This document shows positions 8,707 through 17,233 of a DNA stretch of 64,000 nt, one piece after another. Every line of letters begins with the position of its first letter. Position 1 is the first letter of the stretch. Location: contig NZ_VCJS01000042.1 in NCBI RefSeq assembly GCF_005893125.1, positions 1-64,000 of the forward strand, given 5' to 3'. Below the pieces are notes generated by a model, which saw only the letters and a program-made list of their open reading frames with translations, did not search any database and was not told the origin of the DNA. Position numbers and translations under genes: made by a program. This DNA is from Nonomuraea basaltis (GTDB lineage Bacteria > Actinomycetota > Actinomycetes > Streptosporangiales > Streptosporangiaceae).

Positions 8707-9945
8707 GTGCGACTGTTCGTGGGAGACGACTGGGCCGAAGACCACCACGATGTGGAGCTGATGGACGCCACTGGCAAGCGGCTGGCCAAGGCACGGTTGC
8801 CGGAGGGGGTGGCGGGCATGGCCCGGCTTCACGCGATGCTCGCTGAGCACCTCGGCGCCGCGGTCGAGGACGAGCAGGCCGCGAGCCAGGTGCTCATCGG
8901 CATCGAGACCGACCGTGGCCCCTGGGTACAGGCGCTGGTGGCGGCCGGGTACCAGGTGTTCGCGGTCAACCCGCTGCAGGCTTCGGAATATCGTCGGCGG
9001 CATGCGGTTTCGGGTGCCAAGAGCGACGCCGGCGATGCCCACGTGCTGGCCGACATGGTGCGTACTGATTCCCACCAGTTGCGCACCGTGGCCGGCGACA
9101 GCGACCAGGCTCAGGCGGTCAAGGTGGTCACCCGCGCGCACAAGACGCTGATCTGGGAGCGCACCCGGCAGACCCAGCGGCCGCGGCACGCGCTGCGCGA
9201 CTACTTCCCCGCCGCCCTGACCGCCTTCGACGACCTGGATGCCCCCGAGACACTGGAACTGCTGGCCAAGGCGGCCACCCCGACCGCCGCGGCGAAGCTG
9301 ACCATCAGCCAGATCAGCGCAGCGCTCAAGCGAGCCGGCCGCCGTGGCGACCTGGCCGCCAAGGCCGCACCGATCCAGGCCGCGCTGCGCACCGAACACC
9401 TGGGCCAACCGGAGGCGGTCACCGCCGCCCACGCAGCTTCCGTGCGGGCCCTGATCGCCGTCCTGATCACCCTGAACGAGCAGGTCGCCGCCCTGCACCG
9501 GGAGGTCGAGGCGCATTTTGGGTAGCACCCGGCCGCTGAGATCATCACCTCCCAGCCCGGACTGGGTCCGATCCTCGGCGCCCGGGTGCTCGCAGAGTTC
9601 GGTGACGACCCCAAGCGGTACAGCAATGCCAAGGCCCGTAAGAACTACGCCGGCACCAGCCCGATCACCCGGGCCTCGGGCAAGAAGAAGATCGTCGCCG
9701 CTCGCTTCGTGCACAACGACCGGCTCATCGACGCCCTGATGACCCAGGCCGCCCGAGCCATCAGCGTCTCGCCCGGCGCCCGCGCTTATTACGACAAACA
9801 GCGTGCCCGCGACGCTGACTACAACGCCGCCCTGCGCCAGGTCGCCAACCGGCTTGTGGGCATCCTGCACGGCTGCCTCAAGACCGGAACGCACTACGAC
9901 GAAGCAACCGCTTGGTCTCATCACGCCGAGTCGCTTGCTGCTTGA
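8707..9945 (+). pseudogene. IS110-family transposase with in-frame amber stop
   Basis: DEDD-type transposase/recombinase of about 412 residues. The GTG at 8707 is preceded by GGAGG and starts VRLFVGDDWAEDHHDVEL, with the first acidic residues of the RuvC-like DEDD domain. Glu in LIGIETDRGPW and the Asp pair in GAKSDAGDAHVLADM complete it. After EAHFG a TAG (9523-9525) interrupts the frame, then the same frame continues with HPAAEIITSQPGLGPILG and the C-terminal transposase domain, including the conserved serine region TSPITRASGKKK. Gln is plausible at the stop, so CAG to TAG would explain it. The protein is probably inactive unless the amber codon is read through. Confidence 0.85.
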
Positions 9946-10175
9946 CATCTAAGCTCCTGGGATGTCTTTCTCATCTCTTCCTGCTTGAGCCGCTCGTAGG
10001 CGCTTAGCAGGATGCGGAGGAACGCCACTGCCGCTCCCGGGGTCAGGCACGGCAGTTCCTCAGGCGGCACCACCCGGATACCGGACGGATTGCCTGCTGT
10101 TCCGGGCCCGCCAGCGTACGGCTCTGAACGAGATTCGGGAGGCCCCGAGCAGGCCCCTTGTAGCCTTGGGGTCAC
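9921..10175 (-). CDS. Small hypothetical protein coupled to the methyltransferase, 3' end altered by IS110
   Basis: An 84-codon frame whose GTG start (10175) overlaps the TGA stop of the methyltransferase gene as GTGA, so it is translationally coupled. The core reads GIRVVPPEELPCLTPGAA followed by a helix (VAFLRILLSAYERLKQEE). No family is recognised. Its last nine or so codons (from 9954 down) are IS110 sequence, so the original C-terminus was lost or changed by the insertion. Without the IS it would sit immediately before the recombinase gene, making a methyltransferase/small protein/recombinase operon. Confidence 0.55.
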   Translation of the reverse strand: MTPRLQGACSGPPESRSEPYAGGPGTAGNPSGIRVVPPEELPCLTPGAAVAFLRILLSAYERLKQEEMRKTSQELRCQAASDSA

Positions 10176-11194
10176 TCTTCGATCTCCTTCGCAGCCGACT
10201 CGGCAGCGGCGGCAACGATGCGCGCCCGAGCAAGATCGCAGAAGGGTTCACTGATCTCGATTCCGACGAACGATCTGTCGAGTTGCCGCGCGGCAAGAGC
10301 CGTGGTTGCCGCTCCGGCAAACGGGTCGCAGACGGTGCCGCCGGGGCGGCAGCCGGCGGCAATGGCCCGTAGCGGGATGTCGATGGGGAATGCTGCGAAG
10401 TGCGCGGCCCTGAGCGGGCGAGTGGAGATCGACCACACGTCTCCGGGGTTTCGGCCTTGGGGGTGTGCGGCGGTATGCCGTTGCCCGGTTGCCAGCATGG
10501 ACGTGCCGTGGCGCTTGCCGCAGAAGGTGTCTTGGTCATCGTGGTACTTGCCGTTGCCCGGCCAGGCCGTCGTGATGCTGTTGGGCTTGTTGCCGCCGTG
10601 GCGCGCGCGGCGGGACAGAGGCCGGTCGCCTGTGTAGGTCTCGCGGATGGCGTCGAGGTCGAACCAGTAGCGCCGCTGTTTTACGAGCAGGAAGATCAGC
10701 TCGTATCGGGTGGAGACGCGATCCAGTACGGACTGCGGCATCGCGTTCGGTTTGTGCCAGACGATGGCATTCCGGAGAATCCAGCCGTCCTCTTGGAGGG
10801 CGAAGGCGACTCGCCACGGCATGCCGAGCAGGTTCTTGGGCGGCACCGATAGTCGGGAGCGGGGACGGACGACCGGTTGATGTTGGTTGTAGTCGGCGCC
10901 CCGTGCCCAGCCGTCGGAGTTGGCGGCGTAGCAGTTGCCGATGTTGAGCCAGAGCGTTCCATCGTCCGCCAGCACCCTGCGCGCCTCGCGGAAGGTCGTG
11001 GTGAGCGTTTCCACGTAGGCGGCCGGCGTGGGCTCCTGACCGTACTGTCCCTCTACGCCGTAGTCGCGAAGGCCGTAGTACGGCGGGCTGGTGACGATGC
11101 AGTCCATCGAGGCGGCTGGGAGCTCCGCGAGTACCTCACGTGCATCGCCGAGGTACAGGGTGGAGGGACCATCGGTCCAGTAGGACTGCCTCAT
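10172..11194 (-). CDS. Site-specific DNA methyltransferase (orphan, beta class)
   Basis: A 340-residue N4-cytosine/N6-adenine DNA methyltransferase. The catalytic motif IV appears as TSPPYYGLRDYG near residue 35, ahead of the SAM-binding motif I (VCDPFAGAATTALAA near 290), which is the beta-class order. It begins MRQSYWTDGPSTLYLGDA at 11194. No restriction endonuclease gene lies beside it, so it is probably a solitary enzyme of the mobile element, perhaps protecting DNA during transfer. Target specificity cannot be read from the sequence. It is the first gene of a minus-strand set with the small protein and the recombinase. Confidence 0.9.
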   Translation of the reverse strand: MRQSYWTDGPSTLYLGDAREVLAELPAASMDCIVTSPPYYGLRDYGVEGQYGQEPTPAAYVETLTTTFREARRVLADDGTLWLNIGNCYAANSDGWARGADYNQHQPVVRPRSRLSVPPKNLLGMPWRVAFALQEDGWILRNAIVWHKPNAMPQSVLDRVSTRYELIFLLVKQRRYWFDLDAIRETYTGDRPLSRRARHGGNKPNSITTAWPGNGKYHDDQDTFCGKRHGTSMLATGQRHTAAHPQGRNPGDVWSISTRPLRAAHFAAFPIDIPLRAIAAGCRPGGTVCDPFAGAATTALAARQLDRSFVGIEISEPFCDLARARIVAAAAESAAKEIEE

Positions 11195-11607
11195 CGCGCC
11201 GACCCTTCGTCGGCGTGGTCACCGGCGCCGAGTGACAGCAGCCGCGGAGCGGGAACCGTGGAGGTCCCTACTCCTTTTCGGCCATCTGAAACAGATTGAT
11301 CAGTGGTACTAAATGTCGGTGATGCGGCGTGGATGCGCGTCGTCATCGCCAGTTGGGGCGGGCCTCAGATCCGCAGCGCCCACGCCGGCACGAGAACCGC
11401 CGTGAGACGCATTCACAGGTGAACAAGGACCTTCGGCGACCCTCTGGCTCAGATTGAGCAGGCGATATACGGGATCAGATGATCTCCGGCGGATCGAGGT
11501 GCTCACTCTCGGCGCAAGGTCACTGGTCAAGACCGCACGAGGGTTGCCAGAAGTGGTGCCTACACCGGATGGCGAGACCGAAATTCCTCTCGCAGTGGAG
11601 CCACCCG
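11195..11607. other. Divergent intergenic region between methyltransferase and pilin-fusion genes
   Basis: About 410 bp without a convincing gene. It must hold the promoters for the leftward methyltransferase operon and the rightward secretion operon. The longer open frame that extends the downstream gene back to 11479 has no good start. No clear operator or hairpin was recognised. Confidence 0.4.
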
Positions 11608-12873
11608 ATGAGTACCGACCGTCGCGAGACGCCCCTGAAGGACCTCTCACCACTCGATGTCGCCGAGCACGTCTTCCAACTCGTCGCGTGCGCTCCCGGC
11701 GGCCTGGCCCTCAATGGCACGGAGCTCTCGCGCGAGCTGCCCCGCCGCCTGATCCTGCTGACCGAGCTTCGCGATCTTCTGACCTCACGGGCGCTGTGCA
11801 ACGCCACACACGACATCGTCTGGCGCGAACTCGTGATTCGGGCTCGCCGGGATGGCCCGCAGTGGCTCGTAGGGGCGGTCGGTACGGCGGTGCCCGCCCT
11901 CCGTCGCACCGGCGGGCGGCTGTCCCTCTACCACCACGCCACCCAGGACCGCGCGGCAATCGACATCGAGGTCCTTGCCGCGTTCATCGCCGCCGTGAAG
12001 GACATTGACCTCGATCCGCCCAGCGTGCTGCCCCGGATGTGCGCAGCCGCCCGGCGTGCCGGCGAGCGAGCCCGGCGCAATATCGAGGCTGAGGCCGCGC
12101 GGCGTATCTCGGGCCACGCTTCCGCCAAGCCGGCCGCGTCATCGGGACATCCAGATCCCGTCGTGGCCGACGCGATTGCCGCGGGCGTCGTCAATCAGCT
12201 GGATGCCGAGCCGATCCTGCCAACAGGGTTGCAAGGTCGAGCGGCGCCCGAGGCTGCCGCGGCCGCGCTCAGGCTGTCGTGCGACGCGGCCAAGAAGGAA
12301 CGGCAACGGTTTGAGGCAATCCTCGCCGATGCCGTTCTGGCAAGTGACGCCGATCCGGCGCTGCAGCTTGCGATCACTTCCGCCATCCGCAGGAGGGCGG
12401 AGAGCACCCCCAAGACTTCCGCGCGGAGCCGGATCACCTCAGATCCGAAGCCCATCAACACCGAACAGAAGGGAGGCTGGGGCAACCCCACCGGCTTCGC
12501 GCGGAACCCTTCACCACTGCGGCGCCGCCGTCTCTACCGCGGCGTACTGGTAGCGGCAGTGGTTGTCATCGTCCTTGCCGCTACGGCAGCGGCGGCCTTG
12601 GCCGACGCACCGACACTCCTGCGCGCCGCCGCGCCGCCCAAGGATCTCAACACGGTCTTCGACAACCTGCGGAACTGGCTCGTCGGCCTGCTTGCCGCCC
12701 TGGCAACGCTCATGCTCACCGTCGGCGGGCTGCGGTACCTGGTGGCAGGCGGCGATCCCGGCGAAGTCCAGAAGGCCAAAGCTGCGCTCAAGGCGGCCGC
12801 GTACGGCTACGGCCTGGCGGTCCTGGCGCCGCTGTTCGTCAGCGTGCTCAAGCGCATCGTGGGCGGCGGGTGA
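11608..12873 (+). CDS. Fusion of an unknown cytoplasmic domain to a VirB2/TrbC-like pilin domain
   Basis: About 421 residues from the ATG at 11608 (GTGGAG upstream, MSTDRRETPLKDL). The first ~300 residues are a soluble, Arg/Ala-rich domain of unknown function (SPLDVAEHVFQLV). The last ~115 residues have the pattern of a type IV secretion pilin: a hydrophobic, signal-like segment (residues about 310-330), a short periplasmic linker, then two membrane helices separated by GGLRYLVAGGDPGEVQKAKAAL. The pilin part normally exists alone; a GGGAGG inside the frame at about 12471 might mark internal initiation, but no start codon follows it at a good distance. It is the first gene of the T4SS block, overlapping the next gene as GTGA. 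Confidence 0.7.
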   Translation: MSTDRRETPLKDLSPLDVAEHVFQLVACAPGGLALNGTELSRELPRRLILLTELRDLLTSRALCNATHDIVWRELVIRARRDGPQWLVGAVGTAVPALRRTGGRLSLYHHATQDRAAIDIEVLAAFIAAVKDIDLDPPSVLPRMCAAARRAGERARRNIEAEAARRISGHASAKPAASSGHPDPVVADAIAAGVVNQLDAEPILPTGLQGRAAPEAAAAALRLSCDAAKKERQRFEAILADAVLASDADPALQLAITSAIRRRAESTPKTSARSRITSDPKPINTEQKGGWGNPTGFARNPSPLRRRRLYRGVLVAAVVVIVLAATAAAALADAPTLLRAAAPPKDLNTVFDNLRNWLVGLLAALATLMLTVGGLRYLVAGGDPGEVQKAKAALKAAAYGYGLAVLAPLFVSVLKRIVGGG

Positions 12874-14504
12874 CCACCATGACGCCACCTCCCACGATCC
12901 CGGCAACCGCTCGCCTCCTGATCGTTACTGCCATCGCCGCAGCGGCATTCGGAATTGCCGCCGGCAACGCATGGGCCGAACCCACCCCTTCCCCGAGTCC
13001 TGAGCCTTCCCCCACTCAGGAGACGTTGCCCTCGCCTCCGCAGATCAGCTTCGGTTTCGGCGACTGGCTGATCAAACAGATCAACAGCTGGTTCGCCCAT
13101 CTGGCCGCCTCCGCCATCAAGCCGCTGCTCGACGCACTCGCGGTGACACTGCTGGCCACACCCGACGTCTCCAGTTCCGGCCGAGTCTTCGACCTGTGGA
13201 AGGTCACGGCGATCATGGCGGACTCGGCCTTTCTCCTCCTGGCCACGATCGGCGCCGTGATCGCGATGGGCCATCAGACGGTGCAGACGCGCTACGCGGT
13301 CAAGGAGGTCCTGCCGCGCCTGGCGATGGCCATGCTGGCGTCCAATATGAGCTTTCCGATCTGCGGCAAGCTCATCCAGCTCGCCAACGGGGTGTCCACG
13401 GCGCTTCTCGGGCAGGACTTCGACGCCGAGCGGGCGACAACGCAGCTACGGCAGCTCATCCTGCCGCCGAGCAACTCACAGATCTTCTACATCCTGCTCG
13501 AACTCGTCGCGATCGTCTTGTTGATCCTCCTGCTGGTCAGCTTCGTGATGCGGTCCGCGCTCGTGCTACTCCTGGTGGTGGCCGCGCCCCTGGCTCTGGC
13601 CTGCCATGCGCTGCCGCATACCGATGGGGTGGCCCGGTTCTGGTGGCGCGCCTTCACCGGCCTGCTGGTCATCCAGGTCGCCCAGTCGCTGAAGCTGGTC
13701 GTCGCGGTGCGGGTCTTCTTCAACCAGGACGGCCGGTTCCTGCTCGGTCTTGCCCCGACGGGACAACTGGTCAACCTCGTCCTGGCCCTCTGCCTGCTGA
13801 TCATCCTGGTACGCATCCCCTCCTGGATCCAGCGGAGGATCTTCGTCCAAGGCAACCGGTCGATGATCCTACGGATCTTCAAGTACGCCGTGGTGTCGAA
13901 ACTCACCATGCCGGTCCTGAAGGCCATGCATCTCGGCAAAGGCGGCAGCGGCGGCGGCAAAGGCCGCGTCGGCAAGGCGGCAACCCGCGCGGTGGCAGGC
14001 AAGGTCATTGCCGGCACGATCGGCGGACCTGCCGGGACTGCCGCGGCCACCACCGCTGTGGCCGTGCGTGGCGCTCAGACAGCGAAGAGTTCAAGGGTCG
14101 CGCAGCAAGGGGCCGCAAGGGCCAACGCGTCCACAGCTCCCGGACGGCAGCCGCGTCGGCAATCTCCCGCGCGCCCGTGGACCCCGCCCGATCCGCAGGC
14201 CCGAATCAACCGGGGCGCCTCCTGGACTCCTGAGGCCTACTATCGCTGGTCCGATCCGGCCCGGCGATGGACTCCACCGGGGACGTCCACGCCGGCTGCC
14301 CCAGGGGCCATCCCTTCAACTGCGCGCCCCATCCGGACTTCCTCACCGCTCGCCAACTCAACGGTGTGGGTCCCACTTGACACCCGCCCCGCGCCACCAG
14401 CCCAAGCCCATGTTCCTGGGACTCCCGCATCGGCGACCAGCCGAGATCACCGTGCCCGCCAACGCGGCAGCAGGCGAACAAGCCGCGGAGGTGAGGAGCG
14501 GTGA
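12870..14504 (+). CDS. TrbL/VirB6-like conjugal transfer membrane protein
   Basis: A 544-residue polytopic membrane protein. The N-terminus has a cleavable signal (ATARLLIVTAIAAAAFGIA ... AWAEP) followed by a Pro/Ser/Thr linker. About six membrane segments lie between residues 70 and 330, then a long basic Gly/Ala/Pro-rich cytoplasmic tail. This matches actinobacterial TrbL-type inner-membrane channel components of type IV secretion. The GTG start at 12870 overlaps the upstream stop, and its own stop overlaps the next GTG, so the block is translationally coupled. Confidence 0.8.
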   Translation: MTTMTPPPTIPATARLLIVTAIAAAAFGIAAGNAWAEPTPSPSPEPSPTQETLPSPPQISFGFGDWLIKQINSWFAHLAASAIKPLLDALAVTLLATPDVSSSGRVFDLWKVTAIMADSAFLLLATIGAVIAMGHQTVQTRYAVKEVLPRLAMAMLASNMSFPICGKLIQLANGVSTALLGQDFDAERATTQLRQLILPPSNSQIFYILLELVAIVLLILLLVSFVMRSALVLLLVVAAPLALACHALPHTDGVARFWWRAFTGLLVIQVAQSLKLVVAVRVFFNQDGRFLLGLAPTGQLVNLVLALCLLIILVRIPSWIQRRIFVQGNRSMILRIFKYAVVSKLTMPVLKAMHLGKGGSGGGKGRVGKAATRAVAGKVIAGTIGGPAGTAAATTAVAVRGAQTAKSSRVAQQGAARANASTAPGRQPRRQSPARPWTPPDPQARINRGASWTPEAYYRWSDPARRWTPPGTSTPAAPGAIPSTARPIRTSSPLANSTVWVPLDTRPAPPAQAHVPGTPASATSRDHRARQRGSRRTSRGGEER

Positions 14505-15439
14505 GCTGGGTTGAGCCGGTGCGGATCCCGGCTGACGTGGAGCAACCCGACAAGATCATTGCTTCGTTCACCGCCCGGCAGCTTGCCATCCTGCTCGGCA
14601 CCGGCGCCACCCTCTATGCCGCCTACATGGCGGTCGGCCACCACGTGCCGCTCGTGGTTTCCGCGGCAGTGGCCCTGCCCATCGCGGTCGGCGCGATCCT
14701 CCTGGCCATCGGGCAACGCGACGGTATCTCCCTCGACCGCTACGTCGTGGCCGCCATCCGGCACTACCGCTCCCCCAAGCACCTGGTCACCTCCTGCGAG
14801 GACATCCCCATGCCACCCACCTGGATCGCGGCCGGTACCCAACGCCCGCCCGCGCCGCTCAAGCTCCCCGCCCGCGGCGTCGTGGGCGACGGCCTGATCG
14901 ATCTCGGGCCGGACGGCGTCGCCGCCGTGGCCGAGGTCTCCACCGTGAGCTTCGCCCTGCGCACCCCGGACGAGCAGGACGCCCTGGTCGCCGTCTTCGG
15001 CCGCTGGCTCAACTCACTGTCCGGCCCCGCTCAAGTCCTGGTCCGTGCCGAACGCGTCGACCTGACCGAGACCGTCGCCTCGCTGCAGGACAACGCCCGG
15101 CAACTGCCCCATCCCGCGCTCGCCTCCGCCGCGCTCGAACACGCCGCGTTCCTGCAAGAGCTGTCCGCCCACCATGACCTGCTGCGCCGCCAGGTCCTGC
15201 TGATCATCCGCGAGCCGGCCGCCGGGGCCAACAGTCGCAACACGGCCGCCGCGCGAGCGCTGCGCCGCCTGGACGAGGCCTCCAGGGTGCTCGGCTCCTG
15301 CGGGCTCACCGCCCGTCTTCTGGACGCCCGGACCGTCGCTGCGCTGCTGGCCTCTTGCTTCGACCCCTCAGCCCTTCCGCTACCCGGCGACGACATCGCC
15401 CTGCCCGGCGAGGTCATCACGACAGGAGGCACCTGGTGA
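14501..15439 (+). CDS. PrgI-family / VirB3-like conjugation protein
   Basis: A 312-residue protein starting VSWVEPVRIPADVEQPDKI, the typical N-terminus of PrgI-family proteins of Gram-positive conjugation systems. Two membrane helices (about residues 27-45 and 50-70) are followed by the conserved DGISLDRYVVAAIRHYRSPK region and a cytoplasmic domain of ~200 residues. It lies just before VirB4, as PrgI/VirB3 proteins usually do, and both ends overlap neighbouring genes. Confidence 0.8.
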   Translation: MSWVEPVRIPADVEQPDKIIASFTARQLAILLGTGATLYAAYMAVGHHVPLVVSAAVALPIAVGAILLAIGQRDGISLDRYVVAAIRHYRSPKHLVTSCEDIPMPPTWIAAGTQRPPAPLKLPARGVVGDGLIDLGPDGVAAVAEVSTVSFALRTPDEQDALVAVFGRWLNSLSGPAQVLVRAERVDLTETVASLQDNARQLPHPALASAALEHAAFLQELSAHHDLLRRQVLLIIREPAAGANSRNTAAARALRRLDEASRVLGSCGLTARLLDARTVAALLASCFDPSALPLPGDDIALPGEVITTGGTW

Positions 15440-17169
15440 AGATTCGCCGCACTCCCTCCAGCACGGCCGGATTCGGTCCACAGGCTGTGGAAATCCAAGC
15501 CCGGCATCTACGGGTCGGCGAAAGCCTGTGCGCCACGCTGGCGATCACCGGCTACCCGCGCGAGGTCGCGCCCGGCTGGCTGGAACCGCTGCTCACTTAT
15601 CCGGGACGGCTCGATGTCTCCCTGCACCTCGAACCCGTCCCCTCCCTGGTCGCCGCCGACCGCCTGCGCAAGCAACTGGCCCGGCTGGAATCCGGCTTGC
15701 GCTCCGATCACGAGCACGGCCGGCTACTGGACCCGGGCACCGAAGCCGCCGCCGAAGACGCCCAAGAACTGGCCTCCCGGATCGCGCGCGGCCAGGCCAA
15801 GCTCTTCCGCGCCTCGATCTATCTCACCGTGCACGCCACCACCGCCGACGAGTTGGACGACGCCTGCGCCCAGGTCCGCGCTCTGGCCGCTTCCCTGCTC
15901 CTGGACGCCCGCCAGGTCACCTTCCGCCAGCTGCAGGGCTGGGTCTCCTCACTTCCCCTCGCCTACGACAACCTCGCCATGCGCCGCACCTTCGACACCC
16001 CGGCACTGGCTGCCGCGTTCCCCTTCACCAGCCCCGATCTGACCACCGAACTCGGCTCCACGGCCGTGCTGTACGGCGCCAACACCGCCAGCGCCTCCCT
16101 GGTGGCCTGGGACCGGTTCGCCCAGGACAACCACAACTCCGTCACCCTGGCACGCTCCGGGAGCGGCAAGAGTTACCTGACCAAACTGGAGGCGCTGCGC
16201 TCGTTGTATGCGGGCATCGAGGTCGCCGTCATCGACCCTGAAGACGAGTACGCCCGTCTCGCGCACGCGGTAGGCGGCGCCTACGTCCACCTCGGTGCGC
16301 CCCAGGTCCGCCTCAACCCGCTCGACCTGCCGCCGAAGAACCAGCGAGGCGAGGATCCCCTCACCCGTCGCGCACTGTTCCTGCACACGCTGATCGCGGT
16401 GATGCTCGGCGAGCCGCTCGGCCACGCCGGCAAGGCCGCACTCGACCGCGCCATCCTGGCCGCCTACCGGCAGGCGGGCATCACCACCGCCCCGCAGACC
16501 TGGAACAGACGGCCGCCACTGCTGCGCGATCTGACGGCCAACCTGGAGGAAGACTCCGACCCCAAGGCCAAAGAACTGGCAGCCGGGCTCGCGCCGTACG
16601 TCTCCGGCAGCCACCGTCAGCTCTTCGACGGCCCGACGACGACCCGCCCCGACTCCCATCTGATCGTTTTCTCGCTCCGGGATCTGCCGGAAGAGCTCAA
16701 GGCGGTCGGCACCCTCCTAACGTTGGACGCGATCTGGCGCCGCGTCTCCGACCCCTACAACCGGCGCCCGCGCCTGGTCGTTGTCGACGAGGCCTGGCTG
16801 CTGATGAGGATTCCCGCGGGCGCACAATTCCTGCTGCGTATGGCCAAATCCTCCCGCAAGCACTGGGCGGGCCTGTCCGTGGTCACCCAAGACGCCGCCG
16901 ACCTACTCGGCTCCGAAGTCGGCCAGGCCATCGTCGCCAACTCCACCACCCAGATCCTGCTCCGCCAGGCTCCCCAGGCCATCGACAAGGTCACAGAGGC
17001 CTTCCGGCTCTCCGACGGCGAACGCCAGCTGCTGCTGTCCGCCGAAAGGGGCACCGGCCTGCTCACCGCCGGCGCGAGCGGACAACGCTGCCCGCTCCAG
17101 GTAATTGCCAGCGCCGCGATGGAGGGCGCACAAGTTGCTCGTCGGCACGTGGGCGCAAGGCCGAGATGA
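15436..17169 (+). CDS. VirB4-like conjugation ATPase, C-terminus replaced at a rearrangement junction
   Basis: The start is the GTG at 15436 that overlaps the PrgI stop (VKIRRTPSS), giving about 577 residues. Walker A is GSGKSYLTK near residue 243, Walker B is LVVVDEAWLL near 452 and the distal VVTQDAADLL motif follows. VirB4 ATPases power pilus assembly and substrate transfer. Family members usually end soon after a motif like VIASPxEHxLxxTDP; here the sequence reads VIASAAMEGAQ and then becomes the complement of a TadB gene start, so roughly the last 15-20 residues have been replaced. It may still be functional. Confidence 0.85.
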   Translation: MKIRRTPSSTAGFGPQAVEIQARHLRVGESLCATLAITGYPREVAPGWLEPLLTYPGRLDVSLHLEPVPSLVAADRLRKQLARLESGLRSDHEHGRLLDPGTEAAAEDAQELASRIARGQAKLFRASIYLTVHATTADELDDACAQVRALAASLLLDARQVTFRQLQGWVSSLPLAYDNLAMRRTFDTPALAAAFPFTSPDLTTELGSTAVLYGANTASASLVAWDRFAQDNHNSVTLARSGSGKSYLTKLEALRSLYAGIEVAVIDPEDEYARLAHAVGGAYVHLGAPQVRLNPLDLPPKNQRGEDPLTRRALFLHTLIAVMLGEPLGHAGKAALDRAILAAYRQAGITTAPQTWNRRPPLLRDLTANLEEDSDPKAKELAAGLAPYVSGSHRQLFDGPTTTRPDSHLIVFSLRDLPEELKAVGTLLTLDAIWRRVSDPYNRRPRLVVVDEAWLLMRIPAGAQFLLRMAKSSRKHWAGLSVVTQDAADLLGSEVGQAIVANSTTQILLRQAPQAIDKVTEAFRLSDGERQLLLSAERGTGLLTAGASGQRCPLQVIASAAMEGAQVARRHVGARPR

Positions 17170-17233
17170 TGGCCAACAGACCGCCCAAGATCATGGCAGC
17201 GCTGAGGCCGCCCAGCAGGGAAAGGATGCTCAT
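17110..17233 (-). pseudogene. 5' stub of a TadB-like (type II secretion F) gene
   Basis: An ATG at 17233 overlaps the stop of the CpaF gene as ATGA and begins MSILSLLGGLSAAMILGGLL, a membrane helix typical of TadB N-termini. After about 35 codons the frame runs antisense into the VirB4 gene and stops at 17063. TadB and TadC normally follow CpaF and would be about 250-300 residues each, so this is a truncated remnant joined to the VirB4 3' end. The exact junction between 17100 and 17160 cannot be fixed without a reference. Confidence 0.6.

Larger units (their letters stand above)
8455..9962 (+). mobile_element. IS110-family insertion sequence (boundaries approximate)
   Basis: The element consists of a ~240-bp non-coding left end, a DEDD transposase gene (8707-9945) and a very short right end. 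IS110 elements lack inverted repeats and insert at a short core; AGCTC occurs at both suspected edges (near 8454 and 9954). Removing the interval places the small coupled gene at 9921-10175 directly upstream of the recombinase start, restoring an operon, which supports these limits. Confidence 0.7.
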
